Source: Pontibacterium sinense (GTDB lineage: Bacteria; Pseudomonadota; Gammaproteobacteria; Pseudomonadales; Balneatricaceae). From it: a DNA stretch of 64,000 bases. The stretch is from the NCBI RefSeq assembly GCF_015209595.1, contig NZ_JADEYS010000004.1, forward strand, positions 62,001 through 126,000. Reading direction: 5' to 3'. The translations under genes and the position numbers were made by a program. Within the stretch, counting starts at the first letter, position 1; each line of letters begins with the position of its first letter. The notes beneath the pieces were generated by a model that ran no database searches, had not been told where the DNA came from, and saw nothing but the letters and a program-made list of their open reading frames with translations. This document shows positions 16,391 to 25,386 of this stretch, piece after piece.

Positions 16391-16421
16391 AAAAAACGGA
16401 ACCCATGAGGTTCCGTTTTTT
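16391..16421. terminator. Bidirectional terminator between pyrC and the GST gene
   Basis: AAAAAACGGAACC-CATGA-GGTTCCGTTTTTT is a perfect 13-bp stem with A/T runs on both sides, so it can work in both directions for the two convergent genes. Confidence 0.9.
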
Positions 16422-16475
16422 ATTATGAAATCGATGCTCTGCGCCGCAGATTAGCAGGGGGATGGGAGAGGAGCA

Positions 16476-17093
16476 TCAGGGTACTTGCATACCAAACTGC
16501 ACGAACTCAATATGTCCCATACGTTGCATCCATCCGGTGACATTTGGAAAGGCTTTAAGGTCTATATGTTGCCACTCATACCGCATTGCCCATGGATAGA
16601 TCGCAAAATCTGCAATGGACAGGTCTTCACCCAATATGAACTGCCGGTCGGCCAGACGTTGTTCTAATACGCCCCACAGTCGTTGTGCTTCGGTGTTGTA
16701 ACGTTTGATCGCGTAAGGGACGTGTTCCGGGGCAAATTTATTAAAGTGATGTGCTTGACCCAGAAACGGGCCAAAGTTGCCCATCTGCCACATCAGCCAT
16801 TCCATGCACTCCGTTCGGCTGCGCAGGTCATCGGGTAGAAACTCACCGTATTTTTCTGCCAGATAGAGCAGGATCGCACCGCTTTCAAATACGCTAATAG
16901 GTTCACCGTCTGGCCCTTCGTGATCCACAATGGCGGGGATTTTATTGTTCGGACTGATCTGCAGAAATTCTTCACCAAACTGCTCTTCGGCCAGAATGTC
17001 GATAGGGTGCACATTGTATTGCAACCGCAAGGCTTCCAGCATGATGGACACTTTTCTGCCGTTGGGTGTGCCCCAGGTATAAAGATCAATCAT
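16476..17093 (-). CDS. Glutathione S-transferase, YfcG/Nu-class-like
   Basis: This 205-residue cytosolic protein has a thioredoxin-like N-terminal half. It shows LYTWGTPNGRKVSIMLEAL (the Nu-class TPNxxKV active-site loop), ISPNNKIPAIVDHEG and the glutathione-binding ESGAILLYLAEKYG. An all-helical C-terminal half has FILGEDLSIADFAIYPW. Nu-class enzymes such as YfcG act as disulfide-bond reductases and peroxidases using glutathione. ATG 17093 is chosen because GGGAG lies six bases upstream; a TTG one codon earlier is less likely. The upstream LysM-like gene in the same direction ends 15 bp away, so the two may be co-transcribed. Confidence 0.9.
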   Translation of the reverse strand: MIDLYTWGTPNGRKVSIMLEALRLQYNVHPIDILAEEQFGEEFLQISPNNKIPAIVDHEGPDGEPISVFESGAILLYLAEKYGEFLPDDLRSRTECMEWLMWQMGNFGPFLGQAHHFNKFAPEHVPYAIKRYNTEAQRLWGVLEQRLADRQFILGEDLSIADFAIYPWAMRYEWQHIDLKAFPNVTGWMQRMGHIEFVQFGMQVP

Positions 17094-17107
17094 CAAAAAC
17101 TCCCTGC

Positions 17108-17911
17108 TTACTGGCTGATAAAGTGGTTGTACACGCGGATCAGTTCATCCTCTGAGAACTGCACAATGATCAGTTGCTGGCCCGGCTCGATCAGATCCGG
17201 ATCGTCGCCCAGACGGCCGCTACGATAATTATAGATGTAGGTGGTTTTGACCTTGTTTTGCAGTACTTTGCCCAGGAAGGAGCTTTGTTTGTTGTTCAGC
17301 TTCTCATCGGCCTGCTGTGGTATGTCTACATACAGTTTGTCTTTCTTTTCACCCAGCTTAATTCCTTCTGCAAAGGTTCGGGTCAGGCCGGTTTGCAAAA
17401 TACCCCATAAACCTTGTTCATCGCCGTCATTCACAGCGTGGATGTAGTACACCTGCTTACTGCTGGTTTCGGGCCGGTCGAGTAGTTCCTGTAGTTTGAT
17501 ACGGTTGTCGTGATTGAGTACTTGATCCCCGACAAAAACGGGTGCTGGCGTAACAGCGCCAGTGTCTACACCAAAGGTTTTGCTGCCGGATTCCTGCACG
17601 ATTTCCAGTTCTGCACGGCTTTCGACCTGTTGTTGAGGGAGTTCCAGCAGTTGGGAGGCGGTGACAAAATGGTCTGCAGTTTCGATGTTAATTGACTGTT
17701 CGGGTGGGGCGGTAATCTGATTAATATGTTTGCGGGCTTCTTTGACCACCTCTTTGACTACCTCGCTGTCCGGTTCTGATTGAACGGCTGGCGTTGTGGT
17801 CGTTTCGGCAGGAGGGACACCGGGAAGATCAAGATCTATCGATTTGTTCATGAAAACATAGGCGGCTGCACCGGCAAGCAGCACTGCAAACACAATCAAA
17901 ACACGTAGCAT
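17108..17911 (-). CDS. Membrane-anchored protein with a C-terminal LysM-like domain
   Basis: The 267-residue protein has one N-terminal membrane helix (about residues 2-22), then a Pro/Thr/Glu-rich linker with a coiled-coil-prone VVKEVVKEARKHI. A C-terminal region starting near 155 has YYIHAVNDGDEQGLWGIL and ends with DPDLIEPGQQLIIVQF. These two pieces match the start (YxVxxGDxLWxI) and end (NPDxIxPGQxLxIP) of a LysM peptidoglycan-binding domain, but about 60 residues separate them, longer than a standard 45-50-residue LysM. ATG 17911 follows GAGG; a GTG four codons upstream is an alternative. Probably exposed to the periplasm. No named family recognised. Confidence 0.65.
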   Translation of the reverse strand: MLRVLIVFAVLLAGAAAYVFMNKSIDLDLPGVPPAETTTTPAVQSEPDSEVVKEVVKEARKHINQITAPPEQSINIETADHFVTASQLLELPQQQVESRAELEIVQESGSKTFGVDTGAVTPAPVFVGDQVLNHDNRIKLQELLDRPETSSKQVYYIHAVNDGDEQGLWGILQTGLTRTFAEGIKLGEKKDKLYVDIPQQADEKLNNKQSSFLGKVLQNKVKTTYIYNYRSGRLGDDPDLIEPGQQLIIVQFSEDELIRVYNHFISQ

Positions 17912-17988
17912 CCCTAACCTCACGTTGCGTCACATATCATGTTTACACACTGTAGCTTGCATTCAAGATTGAGAAAAGAGCTGCATAA

Positions 17989-18022
17989 GAAAGGGCGCAT
18001 ATATTGCTATATGCGCCCTTTC
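17989..18022 (-). terminator. Perfect 15-bp hairpin after the 80-residue unknown gene
   Basis: GAAAGGGCGCATATA-TTGC-TATATGCGCCCTTTC is a perfect 15-bp inverted repeat. On the minus strand it follows the 80-residue gene and is trailed by TTATG, a weak U-run. It also precedes the LysM-like gene, so it may insulate the two. Confidence 0.6.
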
Positions 18023-18065
18023 CGTCACCTTGAGGGGGGAGAGAGCCCCTGAGGCTATCGAACTA

Positions 18066-18308
18066 TTACTGCAGTTGTTCCCAATTTACCTGGCCAACAT
18101 GGATGGCAGACGCATCGGGAATCAGATCGACAAAGCTCCAGGCATCAACTGCCAGAACATCGAGCTGCTTGACCTTCTTTTCTTCGCCAACTTCCAGGCG
18201 AAGTTCGGTACCGTCATCAGTAGTGCCTGTGAACACCAGAATGCCGTTACGCACACGGGTGAGATTCATCTGGGTATCGTTGTAGATATACAGATCGCTC
18301 ATCGACAT
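18066..18308 (-). CDS. Small uncharacterised protein, 80 residues
   Basis: I do not recognise the family. The protein is short, soluble and beta-rich in appearance: LYIYNDTQMNLTRVRNG, then FTGTTDDGTELRLEVGEEKKV and a C-terminus with AWSFVDLIP. A ribosome site (ATGAGG) lies nine bases before ATG 18308, and a second in-frame ATG follows two codons later. It has its own hairpin terminator and a long AT-rich upstream region, so it is likely an independent transcription unit. Coding is supported by the ribosome site, clean ends and lack of a better frame. Confidence 0.65.
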   Translation of the reverse strand: MSMSDLYIYNDTQMNLTRVRNGILVFTGTTDDGTELRLEVGEEKKVKQLDVLAVDAWSFVDLIPDASAIHVGQVNWEQLQ

Positions 18309-18727
18309 GTTTCAGGACCTCATCTTTTTGTTAGTACACTATGTGAAGAGTCGGTCAGCAAAAGGAACGCATTTTCGATAGCTCGCTGATCTTCCAGCGG
18401 GAAACTTTCGTATATGCATCAGGCCTCTGCTCACTTGCTCCACTTTTATTTTTTTGCTTTGGGAGAGAGGTGTTGATTATTGTGTAACCGATGGACGATT
18501 TAAAGTGATACATAAATATATGTATGTGTAATTTGATATGTATCATGTTTTTTGTGTGGTTATTATCGGTAAGGATGAGTTGCCTTTAATTCTCGTCGGT
18601 AAAAAAGCAGCAGTACGGCTGTTAGAGTGCGCTGTATCCAGCCGTTAACGCTGAACCCTGAAGGGGCGTTGTAGTCAAATCTTGAGATTGTTTATACTGC
18701 CGCGGAGTCTGGATAGTGGGGGGAAAC
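18309..18727. other. AT-rich intergenic region with inverted repeats
   Basis: This 419-bp gap separates the divergent 80-residue gene and smrA. The part at 18506-18545 holds TGATACAT and its inverse ATGTATCA (18506-18513 and 18538-18545), with ATACATA/TATGTAT (18508-18525) nested inside. This gives an AT-rich cluster that could bind a repressor or nucleoid protein. TTTATACT near 18690 is a plausible -10 for smrA. I see no convincing gene in the gap. Confidence 0.5.
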
Positions 18728-19306
18728 ATGAGTTCTGACGATCTTGATTTCATGGATATGATGATGGGCGAAGGTGTAACGCCCGCCAAACAGAGTGATA
18801 AAGCAGATCTGATTGGGCATCAGGATAAGCGCGGTGATGCGGGCTTAAAGGAACGTCGTCACGCTGCTGAAGGTGATGTGCATGAAAGCTTGTCGACTCA
18901 GCAGGTAATCCTGCTTCACCCATTCGATCCGTTGGAGTGGAAAAGGGATGGTGTACAGGATGGTGTGTACCGGAACGTGCGTCTCGGGAAGTATCAGTCT
19001 GACGCACGCTTAGATCTGCATAAGAAATCACCGACTCAGGCGCTGGATGAGTTGCTGGGGTTTATTACCGAATGCAGTGGTTTTGGTATTCGTTCCGTCG
19101 TAGTCAGTCATGGACGTGGCAGTCACGAGGATGCCCCCGGTAATGTAATGCGCAGTTACTTAAATCAGTGGTTGCCGTTGATCCCCGAAGTGATGGCTTT
19201 TCACTCTGCTCAAAAACAGCACGGTGGTTTGGGAGCGACGTACGTTTTGCTGCGAAAAAATGAAACTCAGCGACGTGATAACTGGGAAAAACATCAGAAA
19301 CGGTGA
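18728..19306 (+). CDS. smrA: Smr-domain endonuclease-like protein SmrA
   Basis: The 192-residue protein has an acidic Met-rich N-terminus (DDLDFMDMMMGEG) and a C-terminal Smr domain. The Smr signature is LDLHKKSPTQALDEL near residue 97 and VVVSHGRGSHE near 125, matching the LDLHG and H-G-R-G motifs associated with nicking activity. LRSYLNQWLP-like NVMRSYLNQWLP follows. E. coli SmrA has similar size (187). ATG 18728 is preceded by a GGGGGGA ribosome site; a GTG four codons earlier is part of that site. The DUF924 gene lies 108 bp downstream. Confidence 0.88.
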   Translation: MSSDDLDFMDMMMGEGVTPAKQSDKADLIGHQDKRGDAGLKERRHAAEGDVHESLSTQQVILLHPFDPLEWKRDGVQDGVYRNVRLGKYQSDARLDLHKKSPTQALDELLGFITECSGFGIRSVVVSHGRGSHEDAPGNVMRSYLNQWLPLIPEVMAFHSAQKQHGGLGATYVLLRKNETQRRDNWEKHQKR

Positions 19307-19414
19307 GTTTTTCGTAATAGAGCACCGTTAGTTACAGCTTCAGTGGCACTCTTCCTTTAAGAGACGCTGGGGATGTTCTATAACAATACAAACACCGGAG
19401 TTGAGGACGTCGTT

Positions 19415-20020
19415 GTGAGTGTGCAGATCGAAGAGATATTGCAGTTCTGGTTTGGTGCCATGGAGGACGGTTTTCCCAGTACTGACCGCACTGCGTTGTG
19501 GTGGGGCGCCAGTGATGAAACCGATCAGCTGATCGAAGAGTTGTTTGGTAGCAGTGTACGCCAGGCATTGCGGGGTGAGTTGAATTTGTGGGCTGAAAGC
19601 CCGCGTGGGCGCTTGGCCCTGATTATTCTTCTAGATCAGTTTACGCGATCTTTGTACCGCAGCAGCCCCGAGGCATTCAGCGGAGATGAGCGGGCGTTGG
19701 CGTTGTGCTGGATGGGGTTAGGGCGAGGCCATGATCAGGCATTGGACTTTGCTGAACGACAGTTCTTTTATATGCCCTTGGAACATGCGGAAGACCTTGA
19801 GGCACAAGACCAGAGCATTGCCTGCTTTGAGCAGGTACTGATGGAAGTGCCACCTCATAAGAAAGTGATCGCGCAAGGTGCATTGGACTTTGCCCATCAA
19901 CACCGTGACCAAGTCGTCCGTTTTGGACGTTTTCCGCACCGTAACCGCATTCTGGGTCGAAGTTCCACTACCGAAGAGCTTACATTCCTGAATCAAAGTA
20001 ATCATAACTGGGGCCAGTGA
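19415..20020 (+). CDS. DUF924 family protein
   Basis: The 201-residue all-alpha protein has the DUF924 features EEILQFWFGAM at the start, LALIILLDQFTRSLYRSSPEAF near residue 70, and FFYMPLEHAEDLEAQ near 120. FGRFPHRNRILGR is near the end. The family has a TPR-like fold; no function is established. GTG 19415 is chosen since GAGG lies suitably upstream and the domain starts at once; an in-frame ATG at 19373 would add 14 residues. The stop codon overlaps a hairpin (20011-20035). Confidence 0.85.
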   Translation: MSVQIEEILQFWFGAMEDGFPSTDRTALWWGASDETDQLIEELFGSSVRQALRGELNLWAESPRGRLALIILLDQFTRSLYRSSPEAFSGDERALALCWMGLGRGHDQALDFAERQFFYMPLEHAEDLEAQDQSIACFEQVLMEVPPHKKVIAQGALDFAHQHRDQVVRFGRFPHRNRILGRSSTTEELTFLNQSNHNWGQ

Positions 20021-20035
20021 GACAGTGACTGGCCC
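20011..20035 (+). terminator. Hairpin overlapping the DUF924 stop codon
   Basis: GGGCCAGT-loop of 9-ACTGGCCC forms an 8-bp stem whose left arm contains the last codons of the DUF924 gene. The following TCATTG has few U residues, so termination is only probable. Confidence 0.5.
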
Positions 20036-20186
20036 TCATTGTCGTCAGCAATACCAGAGCATAGAGCGTGATTATTCTTAGTCCTCCTTCTTATTTATTG
20101 TAGATTCCGACGCTGGTTTTGAATCTGGTTTGCATTGCCCGCAGAAACAGTATTTACTCAGCCGTATCACTGCCGGGAATAGATCC

Positions 20187-21011
20187 ATGAATCAACAACA
20201 AGAAGAAAAACAGACGGGTGCGGTTGTGAAGCGTTTTCCTCGTCCTGCACTATTGGCTGCGGCGGCCGGTTTCCTTTTTTCCGTTTCCGTGTATCTGGCG
20301 ATGCCCGCTGACGATTTGATGGCGCCGATACTATTAATTATCGGCTGCGCGATGACGGCGGCGATATCACACTATCTGAAACGAACCCTACAACGCGCAG
20401 ATGTACTTGAATCTGAACTCAACGGTTGCATTGCGGAGTTAACGACAACGCGTGAAAATGTTGATCTGGTGGGTGTGACTGATCGAGTGACCGGGTTATT
20501 CAATCGTGTTCATTTCGATAATGTCACCGCCAATGAATGCCGGCGTGCCGTACGTGAGTTCAGTCCACTTTCAATGATGTTGGTTGAACTGGATTACTTC
20601 GAACACTATCTTCATCATCATGGAGAAAAAGCCGCAGATGTATGTCTGAAAGCGGTGTCTGATGATTTGCGCAAACGTATTTCCCGTCCGGGAGATTTAG
20701 CTGTGCGCTTTGATAATGAGCGCTTTGCGCTGTTGTTACCCTCCACGAATGAACAGGTTGAGCAACTCGCGGCCCAGTGTTGTGAGGATATTCGTCAGTT
20801 GGCGATTCCGCATACCACCTCTGCGGTGTCTGATGTTGTGACCGTGACAATTGGTGTGGCGACGTTACAGCCGTCGCGTTTGCTGACACCGGAACGGTTG
20901 ATTGAAGCGAGCGAGAAAGCACTGTATGACGCACAGAAAGCAGGGCGTAATCAGTTTATCGCTTCGGCTGAAAATGCATCAGACCTGCCATCGGTTACTT
21001 ATTCTCTGTAA
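20187..21011 (+). CDS. Membrane protein with a degenerate GGDEF domain
   Basis: The 274-residue protein has two membrane helices (about residues 21-38 and 45-62), a short helix, and a GGDEF-fold domain starting VTDRVTGLFNRVHFD near 95. The catalytic GGDEF motif reads DNERF (in AVRFDNERFALLLP). The first metal position is MLVELDYFEHY, and the general fold elements up to EKALYDAQKAGRNQF are kept. The inhibitory I-site motif RxxD is present as RPGD five residues before the A-site. Cyclase activity is therefore unlikely, but c-di-GMP binding is plausible. ATG 20187 is chosen over an upstream in-frame ATG (20130) because it has GGGAA before it. Confidence 0.85.
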   Translation: MNQQQEEKQTGAVVKRFPRPALLAAAAGFLFSVSVYLAMPADDLMAPILLIIGCAMTAAISHYLKRTLQRADVLESELNGCIAELTTTRENVDLVGVTDRVTGLFNRVHFDNVTANECRRAVREFSPLSMMLVELDYFEHYLHHHGEKAADVCLKAVSDDLRKRISRPGDLAVRFDNERFALLLPSTNEQVEQLAAQCCEDIRQLAIPHTTSAVSDVVTVTIGVATLQPSRLLTPERLIEASEKALYDAQKAGRNQFIASAENASDLPSVTYSL

Positions 21012-21094
21012 AAACGGCTGATTACTCGAACGGAGTGTGCTGTCGGTGAGGGAGGTCGTTGAAGCCTGGTCCATAACGTAGTTAAGGAATCCTT

Positions 21095-21394
21095 ATGAGC
21101 AGCGACAATCCCGCCTATGTGATCGGTCATATCACAGTCAAAGACGTTGACCTGTTTGCCGAATATCGTGCACAGGTCCCCGGAACGATCGCCCCTTGGG
21201 GTGGAGAGTTAGTTTTTCGTGGGGCTAAATGTTGTGTACTCAGTGGTGAACATAATCACAATGACACGGTTGTAATCCGTTTTCCTGATCAGAACTCACT
21301 CGATGGTTGGTTTAACTCGGAGGCGTATCAGGCATTGATACCGTTGCGTACCCAAGCGGCCGATATGGTTTTGGTGGGCTACTCCGAGACCTAA
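21095..21394 (+). CDS. DUF1330 family protein
   Basis: This is a 99-residue alpha/beta-barrel-type protein of the DUF1330 family. It shows YVIGHITVKDVDLFAEYRAQVPGTIAPWGGELVFRG at the N-terminus, with VVIRFPDQNSLDGWFNSEAYQALIPLR near the end (the W-F-S-x-Y-x-x-L-x-x-x-R motif of the family). A dimeric ferredoxin-like fold is expected; function is unknown. AAGGAATCCTT precedes ATG 21095. It ends before a bidirectional terminator shared with the chemoreceptor. Confidence 0.9.
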   Translation: MSSDNPAYVIGHITVKDVDLFAEYRAQVPGTIAPWGGELVFRGAKCCVLSGEHNHNDTVVIRFPDQNSLDGWFNSEAYQALIPLRTQAADMVLVGYSET

Positions 21395-21441
21395 ATAGAG
21401 AAGAGTGCATAAACGCGACTGATCTTATTCGGAGCTCTGGC

Positions 21442-21474
21442 AAAGACACCAACGAACTTCGTCGGTGTCTTTTT
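21442..21474. terminator. Bidirectional terminator between DUF1330 and the chemoreceptor
   Basis: AAAGACACC and GGTGTCTTTTT enclose ACGA/TCGT, forming a stem of about 13 pairs with one mismatch. A T-run on the plus side and an A-run on the other suit two convergent genes. Confidence 0.8.
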
Positions 21475-21500
21475 GTTACCGAGTATCCAAGGAATAGAGG

Positions 21501-23207
21501 TTAGCCAATCTTAAAACGTGCGCCTGTATCCTGCAGGCTGCAAGCGAGTTCGGACAGGGCTTCGCTGGATTCTGTGGTTTGCCGGGTTGTTTCTGAGCTC
21601 TCCTGGGCGCTGCTGCGGATCATCATCACATTTTTGTTTACGTTCCCTGCAACATGGCTTTGCTCTTCGGCTGATTCTGAAATCTGTCGACTGAACCGGG
21701 TGATTTCGGTGACGGCCTGAGCAATGTTTGCGAGGGCTTCATCTGCAATTTCTGCCTGACGCGCGACTTCATTTGCTTCGTGTTGACTGGCTTGCATGGT
21801 GACTTCTGCACGCTCCGAGCCGGTTTGTAGGGATTCGATTAACGTGCGGATATCTTTAGTCGAACGGTGAGTGCGGTTAGCCAGTTCTCTTACTTCGTCT
21901 GCGACAACGGCAAACCCCCGTCCTGCTTCCCCCGCGCGTGCGGCCTCAATCGCGGCATTAAGTGCCAGCAAATTAGTTTGTTCCGCCACGGACTGAATGA
22001 CATCCAATACGGCTGAGATGTTTTTAGAGTCTTCGTTAAGCTGTGAAATAGTTTGGGTTGCAGAATCAACCTTGTGTTCAAGATTGCGCATGGCGGCGAG
22101 ATTGGCCCCCACTACATTGAGACCGTTGCGCGTCGCAATATCAGCGGTGTTGGCCGCTTCTGTTGCTTGTAACGAGATGCGGGCCACTTCGATGGAAGAG
22201 TCTGATAGCTTCTGAATTGCATCGGCCACTTCATCGGTTGCCGATGACTGTTTCTCCATGGATGCGCTGTTCTGTACGGATATAGTAGATAGTTCTTCGG
22301 AGGCGGCGGCCAGCTGAGATGAAGCGTTGACCACATTGCTGACGCTACTAAGCAGGTTATTCAGTAGATGATCCAGATCCGTAGATAACTCGCCTAATTC
22401 ATCCTTGCTGCGGATATCGACCCGTTTTGTCAGGTCCAGATTGATGGATATCTCTCCGACGGCATCACGTACATGGGCGATCTTACGGGTAATCGAACGA
22501 CTGATAAGTATGCAAAACACAACAACCATTATCATGGCGATAAGACTGATAATCAGAACATTGGTCAAAGCCTGTTCTTCATGCTGTTCGGCACGAATGG
22601 CGGAAGCTTCGGTGTATTTTCCCAGGTCGATCAACAGATGTTCTACCGCGGAGTTAAGTTGATCCTCCTCGACTTCGATCTTTGCGGCAAGCGTCTCGGC
22701 ACGTAAGACGTTGTTGGATTCCAGCGCTTTAAATACTTCAGTTACGTGTTGGGTGTATTGCTTGTGGGCATGATCGATGGAGAGGGTTTTCTTTTCAAAC
22801 TCGATCAGTTTGTCCCGATTTGATTGTGAATCAGCATGCTCTTCTAAGGTTTTGAGGAAGGATTCGGACCTTACGAACAGGTCGTTGACCTCTGCATCGA
22901 GTTTAAAGAACCTGTCACGGTTGCTGTTATAACGAGAAGCGGCATCATGTGTGTTGGAGGATAAGGCCTGATAGACCCCGAAATGAAGTGCGCGCTCAAA
23001 ACTGATTGCTTGCTCTAACTGTTTAATGACCACTTCGCTAACAAGCTCGGTCATCGGGATATTTTCTTCGGCGATTGCGGTCAATTCATCGCGAATTTGC
23101 GCCATCTGATAGACGGTGCTTGCGATGACTGTACTGAGTGCGAGCAGAACCAGAGAGCAAAGAATGATGAGTTTCTGCTTAATCGTGATGCTTTTGAGAA
23201 CGCGCAT
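21501..23207 (-). CDS. Methyl-accepting chemotaxis protein
   Basis: This is a 568-residue transmembrane chemoreceptor. Membrane helix 1 is at about residues 10-30 and a periplasmic helical sensor spans about 31-212. Helix 2 (about 213-235) leads into a HAMP domain containing [22 protein letters not shown]. The signalling hairpin tip is [26 protein letters not shown] near residue 430-455. The periplasmic part is all helical and looks four-helix-bundle-like, so the ligand cannot be named. No CheB/CheR pentapeptide is seen at the C-terminus (ARFKIG). It is flanked by unrelated genes. Confidence 0.95.
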   Translation of the reverse strand: MRVLKSITIKQKLIILCSLVLLALSTVIASTVYQMAQIRDELTAIAEENIPMTELVSEVVIKQLEQAISFERALHFGVYQALSSNTHDAASRYNSNRDRFFKLDAEVNDLFVRSESFLKTLEEHADSQSNRDKLIEFEKKTLSIDHAHKQYTQHVTEVFKALESNNVLRAETLAAKIEVEEDQLNSAVEHLLIDLGKYTEASAIRAEQHEEQALTNVLIISLIAMIMVVVFCILISRSITRKIAHVRDAVGEISINLDLTKRVDIRSKDELGELSTDLDHLLNNLLSSVSNVVNASSQLAAASEELSTISVQNSASMEKQSSATDEVADAIQKLSDSSIEVARISLQATEAANTADIATRNGLNVVGANLAAMRNLEHKVDSATQTISQLNEDSKNISAVLDVIQSVAEQTNLLALNAAIEAARAGEAGRGFAVVADEVRELANRTHRSTKDIRTLIESLQTGSERAEVTMQASQHEANEVARQAEIADEALANIAQAVTEITRFSRQISESAEEQSHVAGNVNKNVMMIRSSAQESSETTRQTTESSEALSELACSLQDTGARFKIG

Positions 23208-23459
23208 AAAATCCCTCTTATGTAACTTTGACGCTAAAAGTCATAAGTCATATCAAAGGTGAGTCCATTCTCCGCGACAGCATAGGGTAGGTTCTGCGAA
23301 GCCCATGACTGCTAAGTTTAGTCTGTTTTGCAGAAAGCGAAACGTTGTTCTCAAATCTATAGACTGTCCAGTCTGTATGGGAGGGCGGCGTGCCAAAGGG
23401 CTTTCAGCTAATCTTAACGTATTGTGTGAAGGCCTATGGCTTGCCGCGGAGGTAAAAGG

Positions 23460-24206
23460 ATGCGTGCAGCACAGTTGAAAAAACGCCTGGTTGCCCATCG
23501 AGGTTTTCAAAGTCGATACCCTGAAAATACCTTGGTGTCTCTGCAGAAAGCAGTGGATGAAGGCCTGGAACGATTGGAGTTTGATATTCAGCTCACTGCT
23601 GATCACATACCCGTATTGTTTCATGACCTTGATCTGAGACGTATCTGTGGTGCGCACCATAAAATTACAGAACTCACACGCTCACAGCTGAATGCCTTTT
23701 CTGCGTCAGAGTCGAGTCGGCTGGGTGACCTGTTTGTGAGTGAGGCAATTCCCGACCTGAAAGCGGTTATCCAGTGGGCCACTCTATATCCCTCCCTGTC
23801 TTTATTCGTTGAAATCAAAGAGGAATCGATAGATTACTTTGGAATTGAAACGGTACTTAACTCGGTAATAACCGTGCTGAAACCACTGGAAACCAGGGCC
23901 ACCCTGATCAGTTTTGATGCTGAATTTCTGGCGGCAGCCCGCAGAAGATGGAGATCAATCGGTTTGGTGACTCGATGCTGGCCGCCGACCAAAGAAACCC
24001 TGAGCCAGCTGCATCCTGATATTTTGTTTGTGAATAAAAGGCGTGTCAGGCATCGCCAGCATCTGGATCAGTTGGGCATCCCCGTTGTGGTGTATGAAGT
24101 TGATACCGTTCGTCGGGCCGCGCATTGGTTAAAACGCGGTGCCGCCTATCTGGAAACCCATCGTTGTGGTGATCTACTAACGGAGTGGAGTGGGCATTAT
24201 GGCTGA
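23460..24206 (+). CDS. Glycerophosphodiester phosphodiesterase
   Basis: This 248-residue enzyme has no signal peptide, so it is cytosolic (UgpQ-like), and releases glycerol-3-phosphate from glycerophosphodiesters. VAHRGFQSRYPENTLVS near residue 12-28 has the catalytic His-Arg and the metal Glu. LEFDIQLTADHIPVLFHDLDLRRICG near 42-67 has the second metal and catalytic His. FVEIKEE near 120 is the third. ATG 23460 follows GGAGG at proper spacing; an earlier in-frame ATG (23436) includes that site. It overlaps the glycerol-3-phosphate dehydrogenase gene by 8 bp, so its product probably feeds that enzyme. Confidence 0.92.
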   Translation: MRAAQLKKRLVAHRGFQSRYPENTLVSLQKAVDEGLERLEFDIQLTADHIPVLFHDLDLRRICGAHHKITELTRSQLNAFSASESSRLGDLFVSEAIPDLKAVIQWATLYPSLSLFVEIKEESIDYFGIETVLNSVITVLKPLETRATLISFDAEFLAAARRRWRSIGLVTRCWPPTKETLSQLHPDILFVNKRRVRHRQHLDQLGIPVVVYEVDTVRRAAHWLKRGAAYLETHRCGDLLTEWSGHYG

Positions 24207-25386
24207 TTACGATGTTGCGATAATCGGCGGAGGGATTCACGGCGTTGGAATTGCTCAGGCTGCAGCTGCAGCTGGGTATTCCGTTTTATGCCTTGAAGAA
24301 AAGGAGTGGGGAGGGGCAACGTCCAGTCGCTCTAGCAAGTTGATTCATGGAGGGTTGAGGTACTTGCAGACAGGACAGTTGAATTTAGTACGACGATGCC
24401 TGAATGAGCGGGATCGACTACTAAAACTCGCCCCTGACTTGGTCAAACTGCGCAGTTTTTATATTCCAGTGTATGACGGTGGACATTATAGTGCGACGCA
24501 AATTCGCTGGGCGTTGCGTGCGTATTACCTGCTCACCGGGTTACGTGAAACAGGGCTGTATTCGGAATTGCCTCCCGCGCGTTGGTCCGAGATAAAGGGC
24601 CTGCAGCCCGATGGGTTAACGCATATATTTCGCTACTTTGATGGTCAGACAGATGATCAGGCGCTGACCCATGCGGTGGGGGAATCTGCTCAGCGTCTGG
24701 GGGCTGCACTGTGTTGTCCGGCACGGTTTGACGCTGCCACTCGATCTGAGTCAGGTTACGAGGTGACCTACTATGAGACCGTGAAAAAGCAACGTGCGAG
24801 TTGCCGGGTACTGGTGAATGCTGCGGGTCCTTGGGTGAATCAGGTGTTAAACCAGATTGAAACACCAACCACGGGCTGGCGACCTTTGACGATTGATCTG
24901 GTGCAAGGCACTCATTTGGTATATCCGGCAGGGTTGAGTGAACAGTGCCTCTATGTGGAAGCGCCCAGTGACGGGCGGGCGGTGTTTATTTTGCCTTGGC
25001 AAGATAAAACCTTAGTGGGGACCACTGAAAGGCTGTATCAGGGTGATCCAGATGATGTGACACCTTTACAGGGTGAAGTCGAATATCTCCAGCAGACATT
25101 GGATACTTATCTGCCGGGGCATCAGTTGAGGCCTGAAGGTAGCTTCTGTGGATTAAGGGTATTGCCCCATTCGGATCGGGCAGCGTTTTTCCGCAGTCGT
25201 GATACGCAGTTTTTGTTTGATGATCTTAAGCATCCCAGGTTGGCCATCCTATACGGCGGCAAGCTAACTGATTATCGTGCTACGGCGGCACAACTGGTGA
25301 AACGGTTAAGAGGAACTCTGGGGAAACGTGCCCCTGTGGCGGACACCGCTCACCTTCGGTTGCTGGCGGCTAACAGAGCTGCATGA
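24199..25386 (+). CDS. Short FAD-dependent glycerol-3-phosphate dehydrogenase
   Basis: The 395-residue protein resembles GlpD: FAD-binding VAIIGGGIHGVGIAQAAAAAG at residues 6-26, GGATSSRSSKLIHGGLRYLQ near 38-57, and VLVNAAGPWVNQVLNQ near 200. IDLVQGTHLVY, IFILPWQDKTLVGTTE and LRVLPH follow. The usual C-terminal cap of about 110 residues found in 500-residue GlpD is missing; the protein ends soon after LYGGKLTDYRATAAQLV. It is translationally coupled to the phosphodiesterase upstream, and its 3' end overlaps the convergent kinase gene by 37 bp. Electron acceptor (quinone) is assumed from the family. Confidence 0.85.
   Translation: MADYDVAIIGGGIHGVGIAQAAAAAGYSVLCLEEKEWGGATSSRSSKLIHGGLRYLQTGQLNLVRRCLNERDRLLKLAPDLVKLRSFYIPVYDGGHYSATQIRWALRAYYLLTGLRETGLYSELPPARWSEIKGLQPDGLTHIFRYFDGQTDDQALTHAVGESAQRLGAALCCPARFDAATRSESGYEVTYYETVKKQRASCRVLVNAAGPWVNQVLNQIETPTTGWRPLTIDLVQGTHLVYPAGLSEQCLYVEAPSDGRAVFILPWQDKTLVGTTERLYQGDPDDVTPLQGEVEYLQQTLDTYLPGHQLRPEGSFCGLRVLPHSDRAAFFRSRDTQFLFDDLKHPRLAILYGGKLTDYRATAAQLVKRLRGTLGKRAPVADTAHLRLLAANRAA

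Noticed and set aside
18355-18546. 63-codon minus-strand frame in the 18309-18727 gap
   Set aside because: AT-rich low-complexity sequence, no ribosome site, no family.
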